Shown here one piece after another: positions 8,064-16,437 of a DNA stretch of 64,000 nt. Every line of letters starts with the position of its first letter. Position 1 is the first letter of the stretch. The notes under the pieces are model-generated. The model was not told the DNA's origin and ran no database searches. It saw only the letters and a program-made list of their open reading frames with translations. This DNA is from Hymenobacter amundsenii (GTDB taxonomy: Bacteria; Bacteroidota; Bacteroidia; Cytophagales; Hymenobacteraceae). Location: positions 62,001 to 126,000 of the forward strand of contig NZ_NIRR01000010.1 in the NCBI RefSeq assembly GCF_002204745.1, given 5' to 3'. A program made the position numbers and the translations under genes.

Positions 8064-9041
8064 ATGTACTTCAATAACATCGTGGAAACCATCGGCCACA
8101 CACCGCTGGTGAAGCTTAATAAGGTCACCGACGGCATCAAAGGCACGGTGCTGGTGAAGGTAGAATACTTCAACCCCGGCAACTCGGTGAAAGACCGGAT
8201 GGCCGTGAAGATGATTGACGACGCCGAAAAAGCTGGTTTGCTGAAGCCCGGCGGCACTATCATCGAGGGCACGAGCGGCAACACCGGCATGGGCCTGGCC
8301 CTTACCGCTATTGCCCGCGGCTACAAGTGCATCTTCACGATGAGCGACAAGCAGAGCAAGGAGAAGCAGGATATTCTGAAGGCTGTAGGGGCCGAGGTTA
8401 TCGTGTGCCCCACCAACGTGGCGGCCGACGACCCGCGCAGCTACTACTCCATCGCCCGCAAGCTCAACGCCGAAATCGAGAACTCGTACTACCCCAACCA
8501 GTACGACAACCCCTCGAATGCCCAGGCGCACTACGAAACCACAGGCCCGGAAATCTGGGCCCAGACGGACGGGAAAATCACGCATTTCGCGGCCGGCGTG
8601 GGCACGGGCGGAACCATCTGCGGCACCGGCAAGTACCTGAAGGAGCAAAACCCGGCCATCGTGTCGGTGGGCCTCGATACCTACGGCTCGGTGTTCAAGA
8701 AGTACAAGGAAACCGGCATCTTCGACGAGGACGAGATTTACTCGTACAAAACCGAAGGCATCGGCGAAGATATTCTGCCTAAGAATGTTAACTTCGACCT
8801 CATCGACCTCTTCATCAAAGTAACCGATAAGGATGCGGCCCTGATGACGCGCCGGCTGGCCAAAGAAGAAGGCCTGTTCGTGGGCTGGTCGTGCGGCTCG
8901 GCCGTATTCGGCGCGCTCGAATATGCCAAGGAACACCTCCAGGCCGACGACACCATGGTCATTATTTTGCCCGACCACGGCACGCGCTACCTGGGTAAAA
9001 TTTACAACGACGACTGGATGCGGGAGCAGGGCTGGCTCTAG
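8064..9041 (+). CDS. PLP-dependent cystathionine beta-synthase / cysteine synthase family protein
   Basis: This fold-type II PLP enzyme joins serine or O-acetylserine with homocysteine or sulfide. The Schiff-base lysine is Lys43 in NPGNSVKDRMA, the substrate-carboxylate loop is EGTSGNTGMG (residues 68-77), and the phosphate loop is GVGTGGTICGTGKYL. The 325 residues cover only the catalytic domain; regulatory CBS domains are absent. Features such as FTMSDKQSKEKQDILKAVGAEVIV and IYSYKTEGIGEDILP recall Bacteroidota proteins annotated as cystathionine beta-synthase rather than CysK, but the choice between the two activities is not secure. A -7 box lies just upstream. The receiver gene follows 41 bases later. 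Confidence 0.88.
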   Translation: MYFNNIVETIGHTPLVKLNKVTDGIKGTVLVKVEYFNPGNSVKDRMAVKMIDDAEKAGLLKPGGTIIEGTSGNTGMGLALTAIARGYKCIFTMSDKQSKEKQDILKAVGAEVIVCPTNVAADDPRSYYSIARKLNAEIENSYYPNQYDNPSNAQAHYETTGPEIWAQTDGKITHFAAGVGTGGTICGTGKYLKEQNPAIVSVGLDTYGSVFKKYKETGIFDEDEIYSYKTEGIGEDILPKNVNFDLIDLFIKVTDKDAALMTRRLAKEEGLFVGWSCGSAVFGALEYAKEHLQADDTMVIILPDHGTRYLGKIYNDDWMREQGWL

Positions 9042-9082
9042 GCCACTCATTCTTCTTCTCCGGTCACTACTTAGCTCCCGGC

Positions 9083-9493
9083 ATGGCCTCCAAGCTCCGC
9101 AACATCGTTCTGGTCGACGACAACGAAACCACCAGCTTCCTCAACAACCGCTTGCTCAGCCGCCTGGAGGTGGCCGAGCAGGTCCAGACGTTCCATAAGG
9201 CGGAGCAGGCCTACCAGCAAATCTGGGGGGGCGACAAGGGCCAGCAGCCAACCGGCGACGCACCCGACCTCGTGTTCGTAGACCTGAAAATGCCCGGCAT
9301 GGATGGCTTCGAGTTTCTCAAGCTCTACAGCGCCCTGCCCGCCGAGGTGCGGGAGAAAACGGTCATGGCCGTGCTCACCACCTCCATGCACGCCGCCGAC
9401 ACGGCCCGCGTGGCCCAATACGCCGATGTGGAGTATCTGGCCAAGCCCCTGACGGAGGAGAAAATGAGCAAACTGCTGGAAAAGCGCTTCTAA
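9083..9493 (+). CDS. Single-domain response regulator (receiver protein)
   Basis: This 136-residue stand-alone CheY-like receiver has acidic residues VDDNE near position 11-15, the phosphoacceptor Asp67 in VFVDLKMPGMDG, the TTS switch near residue 100, and the Lys of YLAKPLT. No output domain follows, so it probably acts by protein contact. A loop insertion (IWGGDKGQQPTGDA) between helix 2 and strand 3 is typical of this subfamily in Bacteroidota. The cognate kinase is not in the window. It closes a short transcription unit ended by a 39-bp hairpin. Confidence 0.9.
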   Translation: MASKLRNIVLVDDNETTSFLNNRLLSRLEVAEQVQTFHKAEQAYQQIWGGDKGQQPTGDAPDLVFVDLKMPGMDGFEFLKLYSALPAEVREKTVMAVLTTSMHAADTARVAQYADVEYLAKPLTEEKMSKLLEKRF

Positions 9494-9505
9494 GGTTAGA
9501 AGAGA

Positions 9506-9599
9506 GAAGTCAGTATAAAGAAGTGAGAGGCGAGACTTTCGTTCTGGCTACGCGCCATGTGAACGAAAGTCTCACCTCTCACTTCTTTATACTGATTTC
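9506..9599. terminator. 39-bp-arm hairpin between convergent genes
   Basis: The arms 9506-9544 and 9561-9599 are complementary over 39 positions with only two mismatches, both compatible with G:U pairing in RNA. The loop is 16 bases. The right arm ends inside the stop codon of the adenine deaminase gene. It is far longer than a normal terminator and is rich in GAAGTGAGA-type short repeats. Confidence 0.8.
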
Positions 9600-11284
9600 T
9601 AATTTACTGCCACAGCCTCCACGAACCGGAAGGCCTCGCCGTCGAACAACCCTTTATCACTCAGCTTGAGGCTGGGAATAACGAGCAGGGCCATGAATGA
9701 AAGTGTCATGAATGGGGCCTGCAACGGCGAACCGAGGGCTTTAGCTGCCGCGTCGAGGGCAGTGTAGGCGGCCGCTACGGCCGGGCCAGGCTGGTCCGAC
9801 ATGAGGCCGGCCACCGGTAGGGGTAGCACCAACTCCTCGCCGGCGGGCGTTACCACGGCCAGGCCACCGCGGGCTTCCATCACCAGCTGTACGGCCCGGG
9901 CCAGGCTCGCATCGTCGGTGCCCACGGCCGTGATGTTGTGCGAATCGTGGCCCACGCTGCTGGCCAGCGCGCCACCTTGCAGGCCAAAGCCCCGGATGAA
10001 AGCCACCGCCGGCGGGGCGGCGTGGTAACGGTTAACGACGGTGAGCTTGAGGATGTCGCGGCTCAGATCGGGCACCACCAGCCCGTTTTCCACTAGTGCC
10101 GGCTCGTCGTGCCGGGCCGTAATCAGCTGGCCGTCGAAGCACTCGATGAGGCGGATGGTTGGCTGCTGGTTGTTAGCTGAAGCCGAATCTGCCGCTGGTA
10201 TAGGAACCTGGAAATCCCCGGCCTGCACCTCGTGGGCAGTGAAGTTGTTGACGACTTCCACGGGCACGGCCGGAATCAGGGTTTCGCCGTTTTCGGCCAC
10301 CAGCTTGCCATCGAGGTAGGTTTGGCGGACGCGGAAGTTCACCAGGTCATCGACCACGATGAAGTCGGCCGGGTCGCCCTCGCGGAGAAGGCCCACCGGC
10401 AGGCGGTAATGCTCGACGGGGTTGCGGCAGGCCACGCGCAATACCTGCAGTACGTTCTGGCCCCGGGCCACGGCCCGCTGCACCAGCTGGTTGACGTGGC
10501 CCAGCACCAGCGTATCGGGGTGCTTGTCGTCGGAGCAGAACATGAGGTGCTCGTAGTGCTCAGGCAGCAAATCGATCAGGGCCTCGAAGTTGCGGGCCGC
10601 CGAGCCCTCCCGGATCAGGATTTTCATGCCCGCTGCCAGCTTATCAAGCGCCTCGCCGGCCATAAAACACTCATGGTCGGTACTGATGCCGGCCTCGGCG
10701 TAACGAAGGGCGTCGGCCCCGGTCAGGCCGGGGGCGTGGCCGTCCACGGGCCGGTCGTAGCGCTGGGCCAGCCGGATTTTCTCCATCACCACTTCGTCGC
10801 GGTTGAGTACGCCGGGCCAGTTCATCATCTCGGCCAAGTAGCCGATTTCGGGGTGGTCGCGGAACAGCAGCTCAATATCGGCGGCGGTTATTTCGGCCCC
10901 GGCCGTTTCGAAAGGCGTGGCCGGCACGCAGGAGGGCGCCCCGAAACAGAACTTGAACGGCACCTGAGCCGCGTTGGCCAGCATGTACTTTACCCCGGCC
11001 ACGCCCAGCACGTTGCCGATTTCGTGGGGGTCGGAAACGGTGGCCACAGTGCCGTGCACCACGGCCAGCCGGGCAAACTCGGAGGGCACCAGCAGCGAGC
11101 TTTCCACGTGCACGTGGGCATCAACGAAGCCGGGCAGCGCGTAGGGCAGGGCCGGGTTGGGAGCGGTGGCCCCCAGGGGCTCGATTTGGCGAATGCGCCC
11201 ATTGGTTACGTGCACGGTGGCGGGGGTTATCGTGTTGTTAAACAAGTCGATAACGTTGGCCTCAAGGGAGAAAGCGGTGGACAT
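9599..11284 (-). CDS. ade: Adenine deaminase
   Basis: This 561-residue amidohydrolase of the Ade family converts adenine to hypoxanthine and ammonia in purine salvage. The metal-binding HVH is in GFVDAHVHVESS (His57 and His59). Downstream are SDPHEIGNVLGV, the GHAPGLTG loop, STDHECF, CSDDKHPD, and the C-terminal GHDSHNI and MTLSFMALLVIPSLKLSDKG blocks, all specific to this family. The segment near residue 375 (ADSASANNQQPT) looks like a short linker insertion. The start at 11284 is the natural ATG. It is divergent from a small lipoprotein gene. Confidence 0.95.
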   Translation of the reverse strand: MSTAFSLEANVIDLFNNTITPATVHVTNGRIRQIEPLGATAPNPALPYALPGFVDAHVHVESSLLVPSEFARLAVVHGTVATVSDPHEIGNVLGVAGVKYMLANAAQVPFKFCFGAPSCVPATPFETAGAEITAADIELLFRDHPEIGYLAEMMNWPGVLNRDEVVMEKIRLAQRYDRPVDGHAPGLTGADALRYAEAGISTDHECFMAGEALDKLAAGMKILIREGSAARNFEALIDLLPEHYEHLMFCSDDKHPDTLVLGHVNQLVQRAVARGQNVLQVLRVACRNPVEHYRLPVGLLREGDPADFIVVDDLVNFRVRQTYLDGKLVAENGETLIPAVPVEVVNNFTAHEVQAGDFQVPIPAADSASANNQQPTIRLIECFDGQLITARHDEPALVENGLVVPDLSRDILKLTVVNRYHAAPPAVAFIRGFGLQGGALASSVGHDSHNITAVGTDDASLARAVQLVMEARGGLAVVTPAGEELVLPLPVAGLMSDQPGPAVAAAYTALDAAAKALGSPLQAPFMTLSFMALLVIPSLKLSDKGLFDGEAFRFVEAVAVN

Positions 11285-11345
11285 AAGCGGATGAAAAAGC
11301 GCGGGGAAAAACGGAGCCGGGGGGCGGCAGCCGGGTAAAGAACCG

Positions 11346-11353
11346 TATATTTG
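11346..11353 (+). promoter_or_regulatory. Bacteroidota -7 promoter box (TATATTTG)
   Basis: TATATTTG is an exact TAnnTTTG match 15 bases before the GTG start of the small lipoprotein gene at 11369, predicting a very short leader. No clear -33 element was seen. Confidence 0.55.
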
Positions 11354-11368
11354 TCGAAAATCTGCGCC

Positions 11369-11527
11369 GTGAGAAAGATTGTGACTGTGCTCTTAGCTGC
11401 CCTGATCGGGGCTTCTGGCCTGACGACGGCGGGCTGCGCCTCCCGCTCGCCTCAGCAGAAAAAAACGGCCTCCTTCAAGCGGAAAGCCAAATCGGGCAAA
11501 GTGCCCTGCCCCTGCGAAAGTCACTAG
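11369..11527 (+). CDS. Small lipoprotein, 52 residues
   Basis: This short gene starts with GTG (MRKIVTVLLAALIGASG). It has a basic N-terminus, a hydrophobic core and a lipobox-like TTAGC with Cys23, followed by a lysine-rich tail (KKTASFKRKAKSGK) and a VPCPCESH end. The mature peptide would be only 30 residues. Exported Lys-rich CPC-ending mini-lipoproteins are a recurrent type in Bacteroidota genomes, but I cannot name a family. Support comes from the promoter box at the right distance, the coherent lipoprotein signal, and an open gap that would otherwise be unexplained. Its TAG stop shares the G with a possible GTG of the next frame. Confidence 0.62.
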   Translation: MRKIVTVLLAALIGASGLTTAGCASRSPQQKKTASFKRKAKSGKVPCPCESH

Positions 11528-11568
11528 TGTTACAGTTTGCCGCCAGCATTCTATCTGCTGCTTCATTT

Positions 11569-12225
11569 ATGAAATTCGTTACGCGAATCAGTGCGCTGCT
11601 GCCGTTGCTCTTATGGGGGCTTGGAAATACTACGGTGCGGGCGCAAACCTATAGCTCCGGCACGGTGGGGCTGCCACGCATTGTTAATTTTAAACCGGGC
11701 TTTTACCGATTGACTGGCGGCGACTGGCAGGCCGCGGAGCTGTACCTCGAAACATCGGGGGAATTGCGGGTGCGTACTGCCGGAGCCCGGGAGGCTACCT
11801 ATTACCGGCCCGGCCAGGTAGAGGTGTTCGTGCTAAAAGCCGATACCTTTGGGGTAGTGCGAAGGCTGAATGCCTCGTCGCGGTGGCTGGAGGCGGTTTT
11901 CGCCCAGCGGCTCTACCGCTACGGCCAGTTCACTGCATTCAAGCTCGACCACAGCTACACCGGCGAGGGCGATTATTCACTCACCCGCAACCCCGTAGTG
12001 GCAGCCGGCATTGCCGAGTTGGTGTTGCAACCCCCAACCGGCGACCCGGTAATCGTACCCACCACGCGTGGGGCCTTCACCCGGGTTATGCTGCCACTGT
12101 TCGACGACTGCCCGGAATTGGCCGATCAGATTCGCAGAGGCAAAGTAGGCCGCCAGCACACCCGCCAAATTCTTCAGACTTACGCCCGCTGGCAGCAGGC
12201 CAACCCCCGGCCCGCCACTCCCTAA
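11569..12225 (+). CDS. Exported hypothetical protein
   Basis: This 218-residue protein has a cleavable signal peptide (MKFVTRISALLPLLLWGLGN, cleavage likely near VRAQ). The ATG at 11569 is preferred over an upstream GTG because it places the signal at the N-terminus. The mature part begins TYSSGTVGLPRIVNFKPGFY and contains a predicted beta-rich first half (YYRPGQVEVFVLKADTFGVVRRL) and a helical C-terminus (LFDDCPELADQIRRGKVGRQHTRQILQTY). Its final helix resembles peptides that end many uncharacterised Bacteroidota periplasmic proteins. No domain name can be given. The next gene starts 10 bases after its stop. Confidence 0.65.
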   Translation: MKFVTRISALLPLLLWGLGNTTVRAQTYSSGTVGLPRIVNFKPGFYRLTGGDWQAAELYLETSGELRVRTAGAREATYYRPGQVEVFVLKADTFGVVRRLNASSRWLEAVFAQRLYRYGQFTAFKLDHSYTGEGDYSLTRNPVVAAGIAELVLQPPTGDPVIVPTTRGAFTRVMLPLFDDCPELADQIRRGKVGRQHTRQILQTYARWQQANPRPATP

Positions 12226-12235
12226 CCGCTCTTCT

Positions 12236-12628
12236 ATGCCCGACGAATCGCCCTTAGTCGCCCTGCAAACCGCTGCCGAAGCCGTCCGCCACCAGTTGCG
12301 GGTGAATGCCTACGATGCCGATGCCGTGCAGCGCCTCGACGAGTTTATCGAGGTACAGCGGCCCATCATCAAGGAAGCCGACCGCCAGGGCGTGATTACG
12401 GCGCTGGGCTGCTTTCTGGGCCAGTGCCTGGTGCAGACCTATGGCGGCACCTGGGCCCAGGACCCCCAAGGCAATACCGGTGTGGGCGTTAACAAGAATT
12501 CTTTTTTCAACCCCTTCTACCGCGTGAGCGAGCAGCTGACCCAGGGCCCGGCCCAGTCGGTAGCCGCTTTTTTTGCGGCTGTACCCGAGCGCCTGGCGGC
12601 CAAGCCGGGCCGTAAAACCTGGATTTAG
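12236..12628 (+). CDS. Hypothetical protein (possibly DUF3806-like)
   Basis: This is a 130-residue cytoplasmic protein with no signal peptide. It has a helical first half (LQTAAEAVRHQLRVNAYDADAVQRLDEFI) and a central GVITALGCFLGQCLVQTYGGTW segment. An ALG.FLG.....GG.W arrangement followed by a PF-type motif recalls DUF3806-like proteins, but this is a weak impression. It probably forms an operon with the exported protein upstream (10-base gap) and cytidylate kinase downstream (53-base gap). Confidence 0.55.
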   Translation: MPDESPLVALQTAAEAVRHQLRVNAYDADAVQRLDEFIEVQRPIIKEADRQGVITALGCFLGQCLVQTYGGTWAQDPQGNTGVGVNKNSFFNPFYRVSEQLTQGPAQSVAAFFAAVPERLAAKPGRKTWI

Positions 12629-12681
12629 TGAGTTCTTCGAGTAAGTCTGACCCCGACCACGGCCGCCGCCCCGACCTCACC

Positions 12682-13383
12682 ATGCAAAAAATCGTTATTG
12701 CCATCGACGGCTACTCCTCTTGCGGTAAAAGCACCACGGCCAAAGCCGTGGCCGCCGAGCTGGGCTACGCTTATATTGATACCGGGGCCATGTACCGGGG
12801 CGTAACGCTGTACCTGCTGGAGCACGCTATTGCCTTCCACGACCTGCCCAAAGTGGAGGAGGCGCTCCACGACATGCAGATTACCTTCCGGCGCAACCGC
12901 CAGACCGGCCGCAACGAGCTATGCCTCGACGGCCGGATTCGGGAAGATGAAATCCGGCAGATGCGCATTTCCAACTCCGTGAGCGAGGTATCGGGCATTC
13001 CGGCCGTGCGCCACGCGCTGGTGCGCCAGCAGCAGCGCATGGGACGCCACCGCGGCATCGTGATGGACGGCCGCGATATTGGCACAACTGTGTTCCCGGA
13101 TGCTGAAGTGAAGGTGTTCATGACGGCCGACGTGGTAACGCGGGCCCTGCGCCGCCAGGAGGAGCTGGCCATCAAGAACGAGCACGTAACGGTGGAGGAA
13201 ATCGTGGAGAACCTGCAAAAGCGCGACCACCTCGACTCGACCCGCTCCGAAAGCCCCCTGCGCCGTGCCCCCGACGCCGTGCTGCTCGATACCACCCACA
13301 TGATGATTGACGAGCAAGTAGATTTCGTGCTCGAACGGGTTTCGGCGGCCCTTTTTTCGCGGGCGGCAGGAGCGGCTGGCTAA
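12682..13383 (+). CDS. cmk: Cytidylate kinase
   Basis: This enzyme phosphorylates CMP and dCMP with ATP. The start at 12682 places the P-loop GYSSCGKST at residues 10-18, as in the family; the 18 in-frame codons upstream are not conserved-looking. Further marks are YIDTGAMYRGVT, RISNSVSEVSGIPAVR, the GRDIGTTVFPDAEVKVFMTA block, and RDHLDSTRSESPLRRAPDA near the C-terminus. It has 233 residues, normal for this family. It is followed by ispH, a common neighbour of cmk in Bacteroidota. Confidence 0.96.
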   Translation: MQKIVIAIDGYSSCGKSTTAKAVAAELGYAYIDTGAMYRGVTLYLLEHAIAFHDLPKVEEALHDMQITFRRNRQTGRNELCLDGRIREDEIRQMRISNSVSEVSGIPAVRHALVRQQQRMGRHRGIVMDGRDIGTTVFPDAEVKVFMTADVVTRALRRQEELAIKNEHVTVEEIVENLQKRDHLDSTRSESPLRRAPDAVLLDTTHMMIDEQVDFVLERVSAALFSRAAGAAG

Positions 13384-13557
13384 GTGGGCGTTACCGCAGC
13401 AGCGGAGCCAAAACCCGGCCGCAATTGTTGTACTGTCGGAGTCCGGCCCGAAATTCGCTGGGCCTGGAGCCGCCTCCGGCAACGGGAGCAGTCGGCCCCT
13501 GCGAATAGAAATCGGGGCCGCCTGTCGGGTCCCCCCCGGCCTAACCAAGCAAAGCCC

Positions 13558-14448
13558 ATGAACGTCCTCATTGATAAGAATTCCGGTTACTGCTTCGGCG
13601 TCGAGTTCGCCATTCAGATGGCCGAAGACGAGTTGGCCCACGAGAAAAACCTGTACTGCCTGGGCGACATCGTGCACAACCGTATGGAAGTGGAGCGCCT
13701 GCACGAGCTGGGCCTGCGCATCATCGACCGCGAGCAGCTGGAGCAAATCCATGATGCCAAGGTGCTGATACGGGCCCACGGCGAGCCGCCGGCCACTTAC
13801 GAGCTGGCCCTGCGCAACAACCTGGAGCTGATCGATGCTTCCTGCCCAGTGGTGCTCAAGCTCCAGAACCGCGTGAAGCACGCCTTCGATGCCTCGAACC
13901 GCCAGCAGGGCCAGATCGTGATTTACGGCCAGCCCGGCCACGCCGAAGTAGCCGGCCTCACGGGCCAGACCCGCAACCAGGCCATCATCGTCATGAACGA
14001 GGCCGACCTTGACCAGGTGGACTTCGCCCGGCCCGTGACCCTGTTCAGCCAGACCACCAAGAGCACCGCCGGTTTCTACCGTATGAAGGCCCTGATGGAG
14101 GACCGCATAAAAGCGGCAGGTGGCTCGCTCGACTCCTTCGACGCCAACGACAGCATCTGCCGGCAGGTGAGCAACCGTGAGCCCGCCCTGCGCATTTTTG
14201 CCCAGCAGCACGACGTGGTGATATTCGTGAGCGGCCGCAAAAGCTCCAACGGCAAGGCCCTGTTCTCCGTCGTGCACCAAACCAACGCGCGCAGCTACTT
14301 CGTCGAGAACGAGCAGGAGCTGGAAGAAGCCTGGTTCCAGGGCGCCGAATCGGTGGGTATCTGCGGGGCCACCAGCACCCCCATGTGGCTGATGGAGCGC
14401 GTGAAGGCAAGCATTGAAGAAGTGGGAGAGGTGGCGGTTAGTTCTTAA
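13558..14448 (+). CDS. ispH: 4-hydroxy-3-methylbut-2-enyl diphosphate reductase
   Basis: IspH is the last enzyme of the MEP isoprenoid pathway and makes IPP and DMAPP from HMBPP using an Fe-S cluster. The three cluster cysteines are at residues 12 (GYCFGVEFA), 96 (DASCPVVLKLQ) and 201 (NDSICRQVSNRE). Substrate-binding blocks HNRMEVERL, IRAHGEPP, GQPGHAEVAGLTGQT, FSQTTKST, GRKSSNGKALF and GATSTPMW are all present. The start at 13558 is chosen because the preceding 58 codons of open frame are not conserved and the GYCFGV motif then begins at the usual position. It has 296 residues. Confidence 0.97.
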   Translation: MNVLIDKNSGYCFGVEFAIQMAEDELAHEKNLYCLGDIVHNRMEVERLHELGLRIIDREQLEQIHDAKVLIRAHGEPPATYELALRNNLELIDASCPVVLKLQNRVKHAFDASNRQQGQIVIYGQPGHAEVAGLTGQTRNQAIIVMNEADLDQVDFARPVTLFSQTTKSTAGFYRMKALMEDRIKAAGGSLDSFDANDSICRQVSNREPALRIFAQQHDVVIFVSGRKSSNGKALFSVVHQTNARSYFVENEQELEEAWFQGAESVGICGATSTPMWLMERVKASIEEVGEVAVSS

Positions 14449-14480
14449 ATAACCCAAGTTGCGAACTAGAAACTAAAGCT

Positions 14481-14598
14481 AGCTCCCCTCCTTGGAAAGG
14501 AGGGGCTGGGGGTGGTTGACAATCGTTGAATAACCCCTGTCACGAATATTCTGGCGTCATCAACCACCCCCAACCCCTCCTCATCTGAGGAGGGGAGC
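14481..14598. repeat. Paired-hairpin palindromic repeat, family B
   Basis: Each arm (14481-14519 and 14560-14598) is a small CTCCTT-type hairpin of the form CCCCTCC...GGAGGGG, followed by CTGGGGGTGGTTGA. The arms face each other across about 40 bases. A second copy lies at 49639-49804. Confidence 0.8.
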
Positions 14599-14630
14599 CA
14601 ACTGCTAAATCTAGTTTTAGCTCTCCGCAA

Positions 14631-14691
14631 CTGGGGTGCAAAAGAACGTCATTCAGCGCGAAGCGAAGAATGACGTTCTTTTGCACCCCAG
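14631..14691. repeat. Palindromic repeat, family A (copy 1)
   Basis: Perfect 24-base arms (14631-14654 and 14668-14691) surround a 13-base loop, AGCGCGAAGCGAA. The core AAGAACGTCAT...ATGACGTTCTT recurs at 17574 and 19125. Confidence 0.85.
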
Positions 14692-14715
14692 TTTCTCCAA
14701 CCGTTCACAACCAAA

Positions 14716-15270
14716 ATGCGGCAATACCTCAATTACTTCCTCAGCGGCTTTCTGATTGTGGCGCCCATCGGGCTCACGATTTACATTCTGTTCGCGCTGT
14801 TGCGCTGGCTCAATGACTTATTCGCGGGGCTGAGTTTCGATGTGCCGGGGTTGGGGCTGGTGGTGGCCGTGGTGCTGATTACGGCCGTGGGCTTCGTGGC
14901 CAAGTCGTTTCTGGTGCGGCCGTTCCTGATCATTACCGAGCGGTTGCTGCACCGCACGCCGCTGGTGAGCATCATCTATTCGAGCCTTAAAGACCTGTTC
15001 GACGCTTTCGTCGGCGACAACCAGAAGTTCAACCGCCCCGTGCTGGTCCGCATGAGCAGTTCCGAGCAGCTCTTCAAGATGGGCTTCGTGACCCAACCCA
15101 GCATGGCCGCTATTCTGCGCGACGACCTGCTGGCCGTATACTTTCCGCACTCCTACAACTTCTCGGGCGAGCTGGTGCTGGTACCCGTCGAGAACGTGAC
15201 CTACCTGGAACTGCCCAGCAGCGAAATCATGAAGTTCATCGTTTCGGGCGGTGTTTCGCGGTTGGGGTAG
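14716..15270 (+). CDS. DUF502 family membrane protein
   Basis: This 184-residue protein carries two N-terminal transmembrane helices (about residues 6-28 and 45-65), followed by a conserved cytoplasmic part with LLHRTPLVSIIYSSLKDLFDAF, the hallmark of DUF502 proteins. The remainder (FVTQPSMAAILRDDLLAVYFPHSYNFSGELVLVP) is the usual GFVT/YxP.P.SG block with a Phe-His variation. Function is unknown; plant homologues have been linked to trafficking, but this does not carry over. It is separated from ispH by two palindromic repeats. Confidence 0.88.
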   Translation: MRQYLNYFLSGFLIVAPIGLTIYILFALLRWLNDLFAGLSFDVPGLGLVVAVVLITAVGFVAKSFLVRPFLIITERLLHRTPLVSIIYSSLKDLFDAFVGDNQKFNRPVLVRMSSSEQLFKMGFVTQPSMAAILRDDLLAVYFPHSYNFSGELVLVPVENVTYLELPSSEIMKFIVSGGVSRLG

Positions 15271-15288
15271 GGTGCATACTAGTTCGGC

Positions 15289-15869
15289 TCACGCATCCGC
15301 CGAGGCACTCAATTCCTTCTTATACAACTCTTCATTCTCTTCATCAAAGACTACGAATACTATTTGCTGTGGCAACTCGTGCTGTGCCAGCCACTGCCTT
15401 GCTTCGCGCACGGCAATGGCCGTAGCCTCGGGCTTGGGGTAGCCATAGATGCCGGTGCTGATTCCAGGAAAGGCTATGCTAATTAGCTCGCGCTGGGTGG
15501 CCAATTCCAGGCTATGCCGGTAGCAGTTGGCCAGCAGCTCCGGCTCCCGCTTGTGGCCGCCGTTCCAGACCGGCCCTACCGTATGGATAACATGTTGAGT
15601 TGGCAGGCGGCGGCCGGGGTGATGACAGCTTGGCCAGTGGCTAGCCCCTTGCCGTAATGCCCGGCCCGTAGTTTGCGGCAGGCGGCCAGCAACTCGGGCC
15701 CCGCTGCCCGGTGGATGGCTCCATCGACGCCGCCCCCACCAAGCAGGCTGGAGTTGGCTGCATTAACGATGGCGGCCGTATCGAGATGAATAATATTACC
15801 GCGGTAGAGTAGGATGGAGCCGAAGCGTTGGGCGGTCGTGCGCCAGTTGGGGGTGAGAGAAGCAGGCAT
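15289..15869 (-). pseudogene. Macro-domain protein (O-acetyl-ADP-ribose deacetylase-like), frameshifted
   Basis: Two frames together encode a complete macro domain. Residues 1-90 (frame 1, from 15869) give [20 protein letters not shown] and [17 protein letters not shown], the ADP-ribose-binding loop. The second frame gives [18 protein letters not shown] and then AFPGISTGIYGYPKPEA, the second binding loop. The break lies near 15610-15625, where restoring one G in the run CCGGCCGCCGCCTG gives an uninterrupted [20 protein letters not shown]. The intact protein would be about 193 residues and would remove ADP-ribose or O-acetyl-ADP-ribose groups. It is either a recent pseudogene or a sequencing undercall; no other damage is visible. 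Confidence 0.82.
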
Positions 15870-16058
15870 AAGCTAAAGGAAGTTAAAAATTGGCGTATAA
15901 CGCCCCATAAGCTCCGATTCTACTCACGTATGCTTACACTTCAACCGGCCGCAGCAACGCTTCGGCCCTGGCTCCCGACGGTTGGGTAGATACCGGTTGG
16001 AGCAGGGCTGTAAGAGGGGTATGTTTGAAGCAGCTAATCACTCAAACGCCTCTGTATC

Positions 16059-16346
16059 ATGGAAACTCCCGACCGCGACCCCCAACTCTGGCACCTGGCC
16101 CGCCAACGTGCGAAATTTCAGGCTGGTCTGTTCACGTTCCTGTTCGTAAACGCGATTCTCTGGGCCGTGTGGGCGTTTACGGGCCGCGAGTCAAACCCCA
16201 TTCCCTGGCCGCTGTGGGTGACGTTCTTCTGGGGTATTGGCGTAGTGGCCCGAGGCCTGCGGGCGTACACCAGTTTCGGCTGCGCCAACCTCTCGGAGCG
16301 CGAGTACGAAAAGCTCGTGCGCCAGCAGCGCACCGAGCTGCGCTAA
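16059..16346 (+). CDS. 2TM domain-containing protein
   Basis: This 95-residue protein has two hydrophobic helices: LFTFLFVNAILWAVWAF near residues 24-40 and WPLWVTFFWGIGVVARGL near 50-67. They are flanked by an N-terminal LWHLARQRAKFQ helix and a C-terminal YEKLVRQQR helix, the layout of the 2TM domain found in Bacteroidota. In some species it is fused to LytTR regulators or histidine kinases; here it stands alone. Its role is unknown. Confidence 0.83.
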   Translation: METPDRDPQLWHLARQRAKFQAGLFTFLFVNAILWAVWAFTGRESNPIPWPLWVTFFWGIGVVARGLRAYTSFGCANLSEREYEKLVRQQRTELR

Positions 16347-16437
16347 CAGCGCTGCCCGAACGTGGCCGGGGGCTGGAAACCCGGACCCGGCCGCCCACCA
16401 CGGCAACCTTCCCGGCTTGGCGTGGGTTGTAGGCACT

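Noticed and set aside
10232-11338. 368-codon plus-strand open frame
   Set aside because: Antisense to adenine deaminase, with no recognisable features.
12919-14457. 512-codon minus-strand open frame
   Set aside because: Antisense to cmk and ispH; composition is that of a shadow frame.
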